This document shows, piece by piece, positions 16,235 through 24,635 of a DNA stretch of 64,000 nt. The position numbers were made by a program, and so were the translations under genes. The stretch lies in assembly GCF_003351765.1 (NCBI RefSeq), contig NZ_CP031229.1:3224001-3288000 (forward strand). Direction: 5' to 3'. The first letter of the stretch is position 1. Every line of letters begins with the position of its first letter. Source of the stretch: Ornithinimicrobium avium. Lineage in GTDB: Bacteria; Actinomycetota; Actinomycetes; Actinomycetales; Dermatophilaceae. The notes under the pieces were generated by a model. It was not told the origin of the DNA. It saw only the letters and a list, made by a program, of their open reading frames with translations, and searched no databases.

Positions 16235-17214
16235 TGACCGACCCGACCCTCGCAGCCGCCTCCGACTACCTGATCTGGGGCGCGATCATCGTGCTGGCGC
16301 TGGCGATGCTGGCGTTCTCGCTGCACCTGGCGCTGACCGGCACCGCCCGCCAGAGCCGCGCGGAGAGCAGGGTCCTGGTGGGTGCCGGCGCCGGGTCGCC
16401 CGAGGCGGCCCGGGAGGCGGACGTCCCGCCCTCGACGCCCGGAGGGTCCGCGAGCGACCCCGCTCCTTCGCGGCGCTGGGGCGTGATCGGGCTGCAGCTG
16501 ACCTGGCTGGCGACCTTCGCGGTCGTCGGCGGCACCGCCCTGCGGGCGCTGTCCGTCTCGCGCGCCCCGCTGGGCAACATGTACGAGTTCTCGCTCATGG
16601 CCTCCGCGTTCGCGCTGGTGATCTACTCCGTCTGGAGCCTGCGCAAGGACCGGCTGTGGCTGGGCGCCTTCGTCGTGCTGCCCGTGCTCGTCATCCTGGG
16701 CGCCGCCCGGCTGTGGTGGTACACCGAGGCGTCCCAGCTGATGCCCGCCCTGGACAACATCTGGCTGGTCATCCACGTGACCGTCGCCACCCTGTCCGTC
16801 GGCCTCTTCACCATCGGTGCCGCGCTCGCCACGGCCTACCTGCTCAAGGACCGGGCCGAGTCCCGCGGTGACGTGCGAGGGTGGCTGGCCGCCCTGCCGA
16901 CCGGCCAGGCGCTGGAGCGGATGACCTACGGGATCCACATCTTCGCCTTCCCGCTGTGGACCTTCGCGCTGATGTCCGGCGCGATCTGGGCCGAGCAGGC
17001 GTGGGGCCGCTACTGGGGCTGGGACCCCAAGGAGACCTGGACCTTCGTGATCTGGGTCGTGTACGCCGCCTACCTGCACGCCCGCGCGACCACCGGTTGG
17101 TCGGCGCGCCGCTCGACGTGGGTGGCGATCGCCGGCTTCGTCTGCATCATCCTCAACTACACGGTGGTCAACCTGCTCATCACCGGCCTGCACAGCTACT
17201 CCGGGGTGGCGTAG
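16234..17214 (+). CDS. ccsB: Cytochrome c biogenesis protein CcsB (CcsA/ResC-type haem handling protein)
   Basis: 326-residue polytopic protein with the haem-binding tryptophan motif WGRYWGWDPKETW (the WWD signature) and external histidines, e.g. in VIHVTVATLSVGLF and TYGIHIFAFPLW. It partners ResB as cytochrome c synthetase. An Ala/Pro/Gly-rich, non-conserved cytoplasmic loop lies at about residues 45-85 between TM1 and TM2. Starts inside the resB stop (TGATG) and ends in a TAG that overlaps the GTG of the DUF4229 gene, so the operon is tightly coupled. Confidence 0.96.
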   Translation: MTDPTLAAASDYLIWGAIIVLALAMLAFSLHLALTGTARQSRAESRVLVGAGAGSPEAAREADVPPSTPGGSASDPAPSRRWGVIGLQLTWLATFAVVGGTALRALSVSRAPLGNMYEFSLMASAFALVIYSVWSLRKDRLWLGAFVVLPVLVILGAARLWWYTEASQLMPALDNIWLVIHVTVATLSVGLFTIGAALATAYLLKDRAESRGDVRGWLAALPTGQALERMTYGIHIFAFPLWTFALMSGAIWAEQAWGRYWGWDPKETWTFVIWVVYAAYLHARATTGWSARRSTWVAIAGFVCIILNYTVVNLLITGLHSYSGVA

Positions 17215-17489
17215 TGGTCGCCTTCCGCTACTCCGTGATGAGGGTGATGGTCTTCGCCTTCTTCTTCGCGCTGCTGCTGCTGCTCAAGATGGACCTGTTG
17301 CCCGCGGCCGTGGTCGCCGCGCTGGCCTCGATGGTGGTCTCCTACTTCCTGCTCGCCCGGGACCGTGAGGCGATCGCCTCCGGCATCGAGCGGCGGGTGG
17401 GTGGTCGCGTCACGCGCAAGCGCCGGGAGAGCGGGCTGGACCACTCGGCCGAGGAGGACGAGGACGCCGAGGCGGACGGGCGGGCCTGA
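17214..17489 (+). CDS. DUF4229 domain-containing small membrane protein
   Basis: 91 residues with two hydrophobic segments (VMRVMVFAFFFALLLLLKM; LPAAVVAALASMVVSYFLL) followed by a charged tail rich in Arg then Glu/Asp. This matches DUF4229, found in actinobacteria downstream of cytochrome c maturation genes. Function unknown; accessory role in the operon is only inferred from position. GTG at 17214 uses the last base of the ccsB stop codon. A 52-bp tandem repeat begins 21 bases after its stop. Confidence 0.85.
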   Translation: MVAFRYSVMRVMVFAFFFALLLLLKMDLLPAAVVAALASMVVSYFLLARDREAIASGIERRVGGRVTRKRRESGLDHSAEEDEDAEADGRA

Positions 17490-17510
17490 GCGGGGCCGGG
17501 GCGTCGGGCG

Positions 17511-17656
17511 GTCGACCGAACCCCTGCACTCGCCCCGGTTGCGTCGGCGGTCAGCGCGGGGTGTCGACCGAACCCCTGCACTCGCCCCGGTTGCGTCGGC
17601 GGTGAGCGCGGGGAGCCGACCGAACCCCTGCACTCGCCCCGGTTGCGTCGGCGGTC
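17511..17656. repeat. 52-bp tandem repeat (2.8 copies) in a convergent intergenic gap
   Basis: Three head-to-tail copies with a 52-base period start at 17511, 17563 and 17615; the last stops after about 42 bases. The copies differ at only a few positions. The shared core begins GACCGAACCCCTGCACTCGC and continues CCCGGTTGCGTCGGCGGT. It fills most of the gap between the stops of DUF4229 and menA. It has no coding logic: the readable frames through it are simple repeats of each other. It may be a dispersed genomic repeat or part of a terminator region. Confidence 0.9.
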
Positions 17657-17696
17657 GGTGGTCAGCGGGTCTGAGCGCCGGGCCGGGCCTCGACGC

Positions 17697-18581
17697 TCAG
17701 CCCACGAGCGGCGCGAGCGCCAGCCCGATCGTCAGCGCGACCGCGTAGCCCAGCTGGAGGACGCCGGTCCGGGCCAGCGCCGGCAGCAGCTCCCGGCCGA
17801 CCGCGTCGCTGCGCACGACGCGCAGCGGGCCCAGCGCCAGCGGAGCGGCGAGCAGACCGACGAGCGCGGTGGGGTGGGCCACGGCCGCGACGAGCACCAT
17901 GACGAACGCCCCGACGACCAGCCAGGTGTAGAGCTCCCTGGTGCGGGCGAAGCCGAGCCGCACGGCCAGGGTGCGCTTGCCGGCTGCCCTGTCGCCCTCG
18001 AGGTCGCGCAGGTTGTTGGTCACCAGGATCGCGCAGGCCAGCGCGCCGCAGCCGACGGCGCCGGCGACGGAGGCGAGGTCGAGTCGGTGCGCCTGGGTCC
18101 AGGTGGTGCCGAGCACCGCGAACAGCCCGAAGAAGAGGAAGACCATGACCTCGCCCAGCCCCCGGTAGCCGTAGGGCCGCGACCCGCCGGTGTAGTTCCA
18201 GGCGGCCCACACCGCGGTGGCGCCCACGAGCAGGAGCGCCCAGGTCTCGGACAGGGCCACCAGGGCCAGGCCCAGCACGCACGCCGCGAAGAAGCACGCG
18301 AAGGCCGCCGCCTTGACGGTGCCCGGGTCCGCGAGCCGCTGACCGACCAGCCGGACCGGTCCGACCCGGTCCTCGTCGGTGCCGCGGATCCCGTCGGAGT
18401 AGTCGTTGGCGAAGTTGACGCCGACCTGGAGGCCGAGGGCCACGAGCAGCGCGAGCAGGGCCAGGGCGAGGTCGGAGCTGCCGAGGGCGTGCGCGGAAGC
18501 CGTCCCCACCAGGACGGGGGCGACGGCGGCCGGGAGCGTGCGGGGGCGCGCCCCCTCGGTCCACTGGGCGAGGGTTGCCAC
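17697..18581 (-). CDS. menA: 1,4-dihydroxy-2-naphthoate polyprenyltransferase
   Basis: 294-residue UbiA-family membrane enzyme that prenylates dihydroxynaphthoate to demethylmenaquinone. The first aspartate-rich motif is NFANDYSDGIRG (N-x3-D-x3-D) and the second lies in NNLRDLEGDRAAGK. About eight to nine membrane segments are seen. It begins GTG at 18581, 13 bases after the stop of the PLDc_N gene, with AAAGGA overlapping that stop codon as ribosome site, so the two are co-transcribed. Menaquinone is the main respiratory quinone of actinobacteria; menE, menB and menC lie within the next 6 kb. Confidence 0.96.
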   Translation of the reverse strand: MATLAQWTEGARPRTLPAAVAPVLVGTASAHALGSSDLALALLALLVALGLQVGVNFANDYSDGIRGTDEDRVGPVRLVGQRLADPGTVKAAAFACFFAACVLGLALVALSETWALLLVGATAVWAAWNYTGGSRPYGYRGLGEVMVFLFFGLFAVLGTTWTQAHRLDLASVAGAVGCGALACAILVTNNLRDLEGDRAAGKRTLAVRLGFARTRELYTWLVVGAFVMVLVAAVAHPTALVGLLAAPLALGPLRVVRSDAVGRELLPALARTGVLQLGYAVALTIGLALAPLVG

Positions 18582-18593
18582 GTAGGGGGTCCT

Positions 18594-18866
18594 TTACAGG
18601 CGCTTGAGGAAGTCCGGGTCGTCGTCGGGGCCGACCGGGCCCTGCGGCCCGCCCCCGCCGCGCGGGCCGAGGAGGGTCTCCAGGATGCTGGTCGGCCGGC
18701 CCGCGACGAGCCAGGCCGCGCCTCCCACCAGCGGGAAGAGCAGGATCATCACCAGCCAGAGCAGCTTGGGGACGCCGCGCACCTGCTCATCCTCGGTCTG
18801 CACCGCGTCGACGACGCAGTAGATCGTGAAGGCGAGCACCGCGACCGCGGCGAGCACGCGTGGCAC
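18594..18866 (-). CDS. PLDc_N (phospholipase D nuclease N-terminal-like) membrane protein
   Basis: 90-residue protein with two membrane segments (VLAAVAVLAFTIYCVVDAV; LLWLVMILLFPLVGGAAWLVAG) and the PLDc_N signature VPKLLWLVMILLFPLVGG. Despite the family name it has no nuclease domain. A Gly/Pro/Asp-rich tail ends DPDFLKRL. GTG at 18866 is chosen because AGGAGGAGAGG lies directly upstream on the minus strand; an upstream GTG at 18911 would leave that site inside the gene. Commonly found beside menaquinone genes in actinobacteria; role unknown. Confidence 0.82.
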   Translation of the reverse strand: MPRVLAAVAVLAFTIYCVVDAVQTEDEQVRGVPKLLWLVMILLFPLVGGAAWLVAGRPTSILETLLGPRGGGGPQGPVGPDDDPDFLKRL

Positions 18867-18933
18867 GAGCCTCTCCTCCTGGTTGTGGGGACTGACCCCC
18901 CATTCTGCCACCGCGACCTGGGTGGTCGTGCCC

Positions 18934-20034
18934 TCAGCCCTCCCCGAGCAGCTCGCGGGCGGCGGCCCGGTCGGGCTTGCCCGACTCCAGCAGGGGTAGG
19001 GAGTCGCGCCAGACCACCTGCCGGGGCACCGCGTGCCGGGGCAGTCCGGGCGAGAGGGAGCGCCGCAGCCGGTCCGTGGGCAGCGGCTGCCCGGACGGGA
19101 CGAGGAGCGCGGCGACCCGATGACCCCACTCCGGGTCGGCGACGCCGACGACGAGCGCGTCGCTCACCCCCGGCAGCCGGCGCAGCGCGGTCTCGACGTC
19201 GCGGGGCTCCACCTTGTGACCGCCGGTGACGATGACGTCGTCGAGGCGGCCGAGGACGGTGAGGCGACCTGCGCGCCATACCCCGCGGTCGTCGGTGCGG
19301 AACCAGCGGGTCCCGTCCGCGTCGGTGCGGAAACGCTCGGCGGTGAGGTCCGGCCGGTCGGCGTAGCCCTCGGCGAGGACCGGCCCGCCGAGGCTGACCC
19401 GACCGTCCTCCTCGACCCGCACCCGGACGTCGCGCAGCGGGGCCCCGTCGTAGACGCAGCCGCCGCTGGTCTCGCTCATCCCGTAGGTGGTGACGACGCG
19501 CGCGCCGGCCTCGCGCGCGCGCCCGAGCAGGCCGGCGTCCGCCGCCGCCCCGCCGAGCAGGACCGCGTCGATCTCCTGCAGCGCCCGGGTGCCCGCGGCG
19601 TGGTCGAGGAGACGGGCGAGCTGGGTGGGCACGAGCGAGACGAGCCGCAGCGGCGCCGACGTGGACGGGGTACCGAGCCGGTCGACAGCGCGGGCGAACG
19701 CCTCGGCGGTGAAGGGTGCGCCAGGCTCGAGCGCCACCGGGTCGGTGCCGGCCAGCGCCGAACGGGCGAGGACCTGCAGGCCGGCGACGTGGTGGGTGGG
19801 CAGCGCGAGCACCCAGCGGCCGTGGCCGCCGAGGAGCGCGGCGGTGGCCTCGCCGGAGGCGCGCAGCGCGGCGCCGGGCAGGCGGACGCGCTTGGGGGTG
19901 CCGGAGGAGCCCGAGGTGGCGAGGGTCACCGCGCGGGGGGCGTGCGGCGAGGCGTCCAGGAGCCCGCGCAGGTCTGGGGCCAGGTCGTCCCAGGTGGCGC
20001 CGGGCGGGACCGCGAGGTCGCCAACGCCGCTCAC
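18934..20034 (-). CDS. menE: O-succinylbenzoate-CoA ligase (AMP-dependent synthetase)
   Basis: 366-residue acyl-CoA synthetase. Core motifs: the P-loop TLATSGSSGTPKRVRL, YGMSETSGGCVYDG, WFRTDDRG, and the C-terminal hinge/lysine region GRLDDVIVTGGHKVEPRDVE plus LESGKPDRAA with the catalytic lysine. It activates o-succinylbenzoate for ring closure by MenB. At 366 residues it is short for the family, a feature of actinobacterial MenE. The GTG at 20034 overlaps the stop of the lipoprotein gene upstream (GTGA). Confidence 0.92.
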   Translation of the reverse strand: MSGVGDLAVPPGATWDDLAPDLRGLLDASPHAPRAVTLATSGSSGTPKRVRLPGAALRASGEATAALLGGHGRWVLALPTHHVAGLQVLARSALAGTDPVALEPGAPFTAEAFARAVDRLGTPSTSAPLRLVSLVPTQLARLLDHAAGTRALQEIDAVLLGGAAADAGLLGRAREAGARVVTTYGMSETSGGCVYDGAPLRDVRVRVEEDGRVSLGGPVLAEGYADRPDLTAERFRTDADGTRWFRTDDRGVWRAGRLTVLGRLDDVIVTGGHKVEPRDVETALRRLPGVSDALVVGVADPEWGHRVAALLVPSGQPLPTDRLRRSLSPGLPRHAVPRQVVWRDSLPLLESGKPDRAAARELLGEG

Positions 20035-20648
20035 TGCTCGGTCGGGGCGGCGAAGGAGTTGTCGAGGTCGACGTACCACTCGCCGTCGATCTGCTTCAGC
20101 GTGATCGTCGTCCGGCCCATCGGCTCGGCGAACTCCTCGGCGTAGTTGTCGCCGTCGACGACCGCGGTGTCGCCGTCGACGTCGGCGCCGGTGATCTGCA
20201 GGCCCTGCAGCGCGGCGGCCGCCGCGGGGTCCAGGCCCTGCGCCTCGGTCTCGGCCTTGAGCACCTCGGGCAGCAGCTCGACGCACATCTCGTGGTCGGC
20301 CTTGACCGCGGTCATCGGGCGCTCGATGTCGGTGAAGGACAGGAGGTAGTCGCAGGCCCGCGGGTCCGCGTCGACCATCGCCAGGAGGAACTCCTTGGCG
20401 ACGTCGGCCGCCGCCTGGCCCTCCTCGCCACCCTCGACCTCGCCCCCGGCGTCGGGGTCCGCGGTGCTCGACGTCTCGTCGGAGGTCTCCTCGACCGCGT
20501 CCGTCGGGGCGGTCGGGGCGGGGGCGCCGGTGCTCGCCGGTGCGTCGCCGGGCGCGGTGCTCGGCGTGGTCCCGGGGTCCTCGTCGCCGGAGCACCCGGC
20601 CAGCACGAGGGCGCTGACCGCGAGGGCGGTCGTCAGGGCGCGTCGCAT
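20031..20648 (-). CDS. Putative secreted lipoprotein with Pro/Thr/Glu-rich linker
   Basis: 205 residues. The first 20 form a lipoprotein signal (MRRALTTALAVSALVLAGC). A disordered stretch of about 60 residues rich in Thr, Ala, Pro, Asp and Glu follows, then a compact domain (about residues 85-200) with two cysteines (PRACDYLLSF, HEMCVELL) and a C-terminal TTITLKQIDGEWYVDLDNSF strand pair, similar to NTF2/DUF4878-like folds that assess a bound ligand or wall position. Function unknown. GGGGAGGA precedes the ATG. Its stop overlaps the menE start, yet it is probably not a menaquinone enzyme. Confidence 0.75.
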   Translation of the reverse strand: MRRALTTALAVSALVLAGCSGDEDPGTTPSTAPGDAPASTGAPAPTAPTDAVEETSDETSSTADPDAGGEVEGGEEGQAAADVAKEFLLAMVDADPRACDYLLSFTDIERPMTAVKADHEMCVELLPEVLKAETEAQGLDPAAAAALQGLQITGADVDGDTAVVDGDNYAEEFAEPMGRTTITLKQIDGEWYVDLDNSFAAPTEQ

Positions 20649-20728
20649 GGTGTCCTCCCCTTGCCTCAGGTGCGCGTCGTCGCCCCAGTGTCGCACGTCG
20701 GGTGCGGACGGCCGGGACCACGAAGAGG

Positions 20729-21670
20729 TCAGAAGTACCAGGGGAACGGGCTCCAGTCGGGGGAGCGCTTCTCCAGGAACGCCTCCTTGCCCTCGACCGC
20801 CTCGTCGGTCATGTAGGCCAGCCGCGTCGCCTCCCCGGCGAACACCTGCTGGCCCATCAGTCCGTCGTCGGCGAGGTTGAAGGCGAACTTGAGCATCCGC
20901 TGCGCGGTCGGGCTCTTGCCGAGGATCTCGCGGGCGACCTGGATCGACTCCGTCTCCAGCTCGGCGTGGTCGGCCACGAGGTTGACCGCGCCCATCCGGT
21001 GCATCGCCTCGGCGTCGTAGGCGCGGCCGAGGAAGAAGATCTCGCGGGCGAACTTCTGCCCGACCTGCTTGGCGAGGTAGGCCGAGCCGTAGCCGGCGTC
21101 GAAGCTGCCCACGTCGGCGTCGGTCTGCTTGAAACGCGCGTGCTCGCGCGAGGCGATCGTCAGGTCGCAGACGACGTGCAGGCTGTGCCCGCCGCCGGCC
21201 GCCCAGCCGTTGACCACGGCGATGACGACCTTGGGCATCGTGCGGATGAGGCGCTGGACCTCCAGGATGTGCAGCCGCCCGCCCTCGGCCCTGACCCGTG
21301 CCTCGTCGACCCCGGCCGCGGTGTCGTCGCCGGTGCCGTCTGCGGCGTACTGGTAGCCGCTGCGCCCCCGGATCCGCTGGTCGCCTCCGGAGCAGAACGC
21401 CCAGCCGCCGTCCTTGAGGGAGGGGCCGTTGCCGGTGAGCAGGACGACGCCGACGTCGGGGGTCATCCGGGCGTGGTCGAGGGTGCGGTAGAGCTCGTCG
21501 ACGGTCCCGGGGCGGAAGGCGTTGCGGACCTCGGGCCGGTCGAAGGCGATGCGCACGCAGCCCAGCTCGACGTGCCGGTGGTAGGTGATGTCGACCAGGC
21601 CCTCGAAGCCGGCGACCTCCTGCCACTGCGTCGGGTCGAACGGGCCCTGCGTCTGGGGTGTGTCGGTCAC
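20729..21670 (-). CDS. menB: 1,4-dihydroxy-2-naphthoyl-CoA synthase
   Basis: 313-residue crotonase-fold enzyme forming the naphthoate ring from o-succinylbenzoyl-CoA. Recognisable parts: IAFDRPEVRNAFRPGTVDEL, the oxyanion loop AFCSGGDQRIRG, VVNGWAAGGGHSLHVVCDLTIAS, and FDAGYGSAYLAKQVGQKFARE containing the family's active-site Asp/Tyr. The C-terminal tail EKRSPDWSPFPWYF is typical of MenB. GTG at 21670 is preferred to a GTG at 21679, because TAGTGT (21683-21678) is seven bases upstream, a leaderless arrangement. Divergent from the orphan AAA ATPase gene. Confidence 0.96.
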   Translation of the reverse strand: MTDTPQTQGPFDPTQWQEVAGFEGLVDITYHRHVELGCVRIAFDRPEVRNAFRPGTVDELYRTLDHARMTPDVGVVLLTGNGPSLKDGGWAFCSGGDQRIRGRSGYQYAADGTGDDTAAGVDEARVRAEGGRLHILEVQRLIRTMPKVVIAVVNGWAAGGGHSLHVVCDLTIASREHARFKQTDADVGSFDAGYGSAYLAKQVGQKFAREIFFLGRAYDAEAMHRMGAVNLVADHAELETESIQVAREILGKSPTAQRMLKFAFNLADDGLMGQQVFAGEATRLAYMTDEAVEGKEAFLEKRSPDWSPFPWYF

Positions 21671-21694
21671 GCCGCACACACTAGTAGAGAGTCC

Positions 21695-21716
21695 GGATAG
21701 GTTTGGATACCTATCC
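21695..21716. promoter_or_regulatory. AT-rich inverted repeat between menB and an orphan ATPase
   Basis: GGATAGGT-TTGGAT-ACCTATCC forms a perfect 8-bp inverted repeat in an unusually AT-rich 60-bp divergent gap. Two further copies of the core (GTATCC at 21721, GGTATC at 21733) follow before the GTG at 21740. The cluster looks like a set of operator half-sites. Confidence 0.55.
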
Positions 21717-21739
21717 AGAAGTATCCGAAAGAGGTATCG

Positions 21740-22903
21740 GTGGCCGAGCCCAACCCCTACGCACCGGGCGACATCCCGCGCTTCCTCGCCGGCCGCGACA
21801 ACGAGCTCGCCCGCATCGAGGTGGTCCTCGACCGCGTCGCCGACGGTGGGCCGGCAGGGGCACCGCTCGCCTTCGTCGCCCCGCGCGGGCTGGGCAAGAC
21901 CTCGCTCCTGCGCTCCGCCGAGGATCTCGCGCTGCCCAAGGGGTATGCCGTCGCGTGGCTACCGTGCGTCAAGGGCCAGCCCGTCCTCGCCGACCTCGTC
22001 TCCGCGGTGGAGCGCGGGCTCGACCAGGTCGACATCACCCCCGGCACGGCCCTGCCCCGCTGGGAGTCGCTGCGCCTGGAGGTCGGAGGGCACGGGCTGA
22101 GGGCGAGCAGCGAGTGGGTCCGGCGCAAGGAGGACGAGACCTCGCCGGGCAGGGTGCTGGCCACCCAGGACCTGCTGCGTTCGGCGTCGCGGACCGTGCG
22201 CGGGCGTGGCGGGGCGGGGCTGCTCCTGTGCCTCGACGAGCTGCACGCGCCCGCCCTGGGTGAGACCGGCGTCCTGCTCAACGCCCTGCAGGCGCTCGCC
22301 CACGAGCGCGACCTCAACCCGCTCGTGGTCCTCGGCGCCGGCCTGCCGTCCACGCCCGGACACCTCACCTCGGCGGCCACCTTCGCCGAGCGGTGGGAGT
22401 ATGCCGAGCTGCCGGCGCTCGACGCCGGTGCCTCCGCGCGGGCCCTGGTGGAGCCGGCCGCGGACGCCGAGGTCCGCTGGTCGGCCGCGGGCCTGGGCCT
22501 GGCCGAGAGCTACGCCAACGGATACCCCTACCTGCTCCAGCTCGTGGGGGCCGCGGCCTGGGACGTCGCGCAGCCGTCCCGTGGGGAGGAGATCAGGGCA
22601 CCGCATACCGAGGAGGGGTGGCAGGTCGCGCAGGCGAGGCTGCGGACCCTCTTCCAGGGCCGGTGGGACGCGGCGACGGCCGGGGAGCAGGCGTTCCTCA
22701 CGGCGATGGCGGCGGCGGGCGTCCCGTCGGTGCCGCGCGCGACCGTGGCCGCGGCGCTCGGCGTGCCGACCAGCTCGATCAGCCAGACCCGCGCCAGCCT
22801 GATCAACAAGGGCATCATCGCCCGCGCCGGCCACGGGCAGCTGGAGTTCACGCTGCCGGGGTTCGCCGAGCACGTGCGGGAGGTGACCGGCGAGGGCGGC
22901 TGA
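21740..22903 (+). CDS. Orphan AAA-family ATPase with C-terminal winged helix
   Basis: 387 residues. Walker A is APRGLGKTS (Lys53) and Walker B is LLLCLDELH (Asp166, Glu167). A sensor strand (PLVVLGAGLPSTP) and an Arg-rich lid follow. The C terminus (about 330-387; VPRATVAAALGVPTSSISQTRASLINKGIIA) is a winged helix. The layout resembles STAND/AAA_16 NTPases or an Orc1/Cdc6-like fold, with neither a sensor nor an effector domain beyond the winged helix. AAAGAGG at 21728-21734 fits the GTG at 21740. Genes either side make menaquinone, so the job is not given by context. A DNA-binding switch or ATPase is the safest description. Confidence 0.75.
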   Translation: MAEPNPYAPGDIPRFLAGRDNELARIEVVLDRVADGGPAGAPLAFVAPRGLGKTSLLRSAEDLALPKGYAVAWLPCVKGQPVLADLVSAVERGLDQVDITPGTALPRWESLRLEVGGHGLRASSEWVRRKEDETSPGRVLATQDLLRSASRTVRGRGGAGLLLCLDELHAPALGETGVLLNALQALAHERDLNPLVVLGAGLPSTPGHLTSAATFAERWEYAELPALDAGASARALVEPAADAEVRWSAAGLGLAESYANGYPYLLQLVGAAAWDVAQPSRGEEIRAPHTEEGWQVAQARLRTLFQGRWDAATAGEQAFLTAMAAAGVPSVPRATVAAALGVPTSSISQTRASLINKGIIARAGHGQLEFTLPGFAEHVREVTGEGG

Positions 22904-22905
22904 GG

Positions 22906-23325
22906 TCAGCGGTCGCGGCTGGACAGCACGCAGAACTCGTTCCCCTCGGGGTCGGCGAGCACCGTCCAGGTGACCTCGGACTCGTCCTGACCCACGTCGA
23001 CCCGCGAGGCGCCCATGCCCAGCAGCCGCTGGATCTCGGCGTCGCGGTCCTGGGAGGTGTGCGGCGCGAGGTCGATGTGCAGGCGGTTCTTGACGGTCTT
23101 GTCCTCGGGGACAGGGACGAAGACCAGGCCCTGCCCGCGGCGCATCCAGTCCTCGAGCGTGGCGGCCGGGCCGGCCTCGTGCTCGTCGAGGGCCTGCTTC
23201 GGGACGATGACCGCCTCGTCGGGCGTGTCGTAGACGCTGACCCAGCCGAGCACCTCCGCCCACCAGCGCGCCTGCGCCTGGGGGGCCTTGGAGTCGACGA
23301 CGACCGTGTACCACTTGAGTGCCAT
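22906..23325 (-). CDS. VOC (glyoxalase/bleomycin resistance-like) family protein
   Basis: 139-residue protein with the two beta-alpha-beta-beta-beta repeats of the VOC superfamily: WYTVVVDSKAPQAQARWWAEVLG at the start, NRLHIDLAPHTSQDRDAEIQRLLGMGASRV in the middle and WTVLADPEGNEFCVL at the end. The His in LHID and Glu in GNEF are the usual metal ligands. Substrate unknown. CAGGCT lies six bases before the ATG, a weaker leaderless pattern. Convergent with the orphan ATPase, with a 2-base gap between stops. Confidence 0.85.
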   Translation of the reverse strand: MALKWYTVVVDSKAPQAQARWWAEVLGWVSVYDTPDEAVIVPKQALDEHEAGPAATLEDWMRRGQGLVFVPVPEDKTVKNRLHIDLAPHTSQDRDAEIQRLLGMGASRVDVGQDESEVTWTVLADPEGNEFCVLSSRDR

Positions 23326-23554
23326 GGGTCCAGCCTGCCCGGGGGCGGAGCCGGGCGCAGCCCCCCCCGGGCCTCGCTGCGGACCGGAGGTGTCCGCGAG
23401 CGTGCCCGAGCGGCTCCGCGCCGTTGCCCAGCGTGGTGCCGCTACACGGTCGCGGCCCTGGTCGAGATCGCCCGACTGCGGTGGACCCCCAGGTGGCCAC
23501 AGATTGATGCCGGGCACCAGGCAGGGTGGTCGGCGGAGGTCCTACGCTCCAGAC

Positions 23555-24580
23555 GTGCCCCCGTCCCCGCTGCGCCCCCACCTGTCCGACCTGCTCGCCG
23601 CCGCCCACGTCGTCACCCTGCCGATGCGGCTGCGCTTCCGCGGGGTGACCGAGCGGGAGGCGGTCCTCATCCAGGGCCCGCGCGGGTGGGCGGAGTGGGC
23701 GCCGTTCCCTGAGTATGACGATCGCGACGCCGCGCGCTGGCTCGCCGCCGCGGTGGAGCTCGGGTGGGGGGAGGTCCCGCCGCCGGTGCGCGCCGAGGTC
23801 GGGGTGAACGCCACCGTCCCCGCGCTCGCGGCCGCCCGGGTGGAGAGCGTGCTGGCCCGCTACGACCTCGCTGCGGACCCCGCCCGCCGCACCGCCAAGG
23901 TCAAGGTCGCCGAGAAGGGCCAGGTGCTGGCCGACGACGTCGCCCGCGTCACCGAGGTCCGCCGCGTCCTGGGGCCGCTGGCTCGCATCCGCGTGGACGC
24001 CAACGGCGCCTGGTCGGTCGACGAGGCCGTCGAGGCGCTGACCGCGCTCGCCCCGCTCCACCTCGAGTACGCCGAGCAGCCCTGCACGGCCGTCGAGGAG
24101 CTCGCCGAGCTCCGGGTCCGCCTCGCCCGGGCCGGTGTCGACGTCCCCGTCGCCGCCGACGAGTCGATCCGCCGGGCCGAGGACCCGCTCCGCGTCGCCC
24201 GCGAGCACGCCGCCGACCTCGTCGTGGTCAAGGTCGCCCCGCTCGGCGGCGTCGCGCGCGCCCTGGAGATCGTCGATGCCTGCGGGCTGCCGGCCGTCGT
24301 GTCCTCTGCCCTGGACACCTCGGTCGGGCTCGCCGCCGGTGTCCGCCTGGCCGCCGCGCTCCCGCAGCTCGACCACGACTGCGGCCTGGGGACCGCCGCC
24401 CTCCTCGCCGCCGACGTCGTGCCGGACCCCCTCCTCCCGCTGGCCGGCACGCTGACGACGGACCGGGCCGACGCCGCCCGGCAGGCGGTGGACCCCGGCC
24501 GCCTCACGGCATACCGGAGCAGCGCGGAGCGCGAGGCGTGGTGGCGCCAGCGCCTCACCCGCGCGCACGCGCTCCTGTGA
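23555..24580 (+). CDS. menC: o-Succinylbenzoate synthase
   Basis: 341-residue enolase-superfamily enzyme dehydrating SHCHC to o-succinylbenzoate. The KxK catalytic motif is TAKVKVAEKG; metal ligands are in IRVDANGAW, YAEQP and AADESIRR; the second lysine lies in VVVKVAPLGGV. GTG at 23555 has TACGCT six bases upstream (23543-23548) and no ribosome site, so a leaderless message is expected. It completes a menA-menE-menB-menC neighbourhood; menD, menF and menH are not in this window. The 229 bases before it hold only the two divergent promoters. Confidence 0.95.
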   Translation: MPPSPLRPHLSDLLAAAHVVTLPMRLRFRGVTEREAVLIQGPRGWAEWAPFPEYDDRDAARWLAAAVELGWGEVPPPVRAEVGVNATVPALAAARVESVLARYDLAADPARRTAKVKVAEKGQVLADDVARVTEVRRVLGPLARIRVDANGAWSVDEAVEALTALAPLHLEYAEQPCTAVEELAELRVRLARAGVDVPVAADESIRRAEDPLRVAREHAADLVVVKVAPLGGVARALEIVDACGLPAVVSSALDTSVGLAAGVRLAAALPQLDHDCGLGTAALLAADVVPDPLLPLAGTLTTDRADAARQAVDPGRLTAYRSSAEREAWWRQRLTRAHALL

Positions 24581-24635
24581 CCTGAACCACGGCGACGGTG
24601 AGGTCTGCTTCTGCGGCCAGTCCAGGAGGGTCCGG

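Noticed and set aside
17490..17748. Repeat-encoded protein in the 52-bp tandem repeat
   Set aside because: Frames in both directions simply reiterate the DNA period, lack ribosome sites and have no relation to known proteins.
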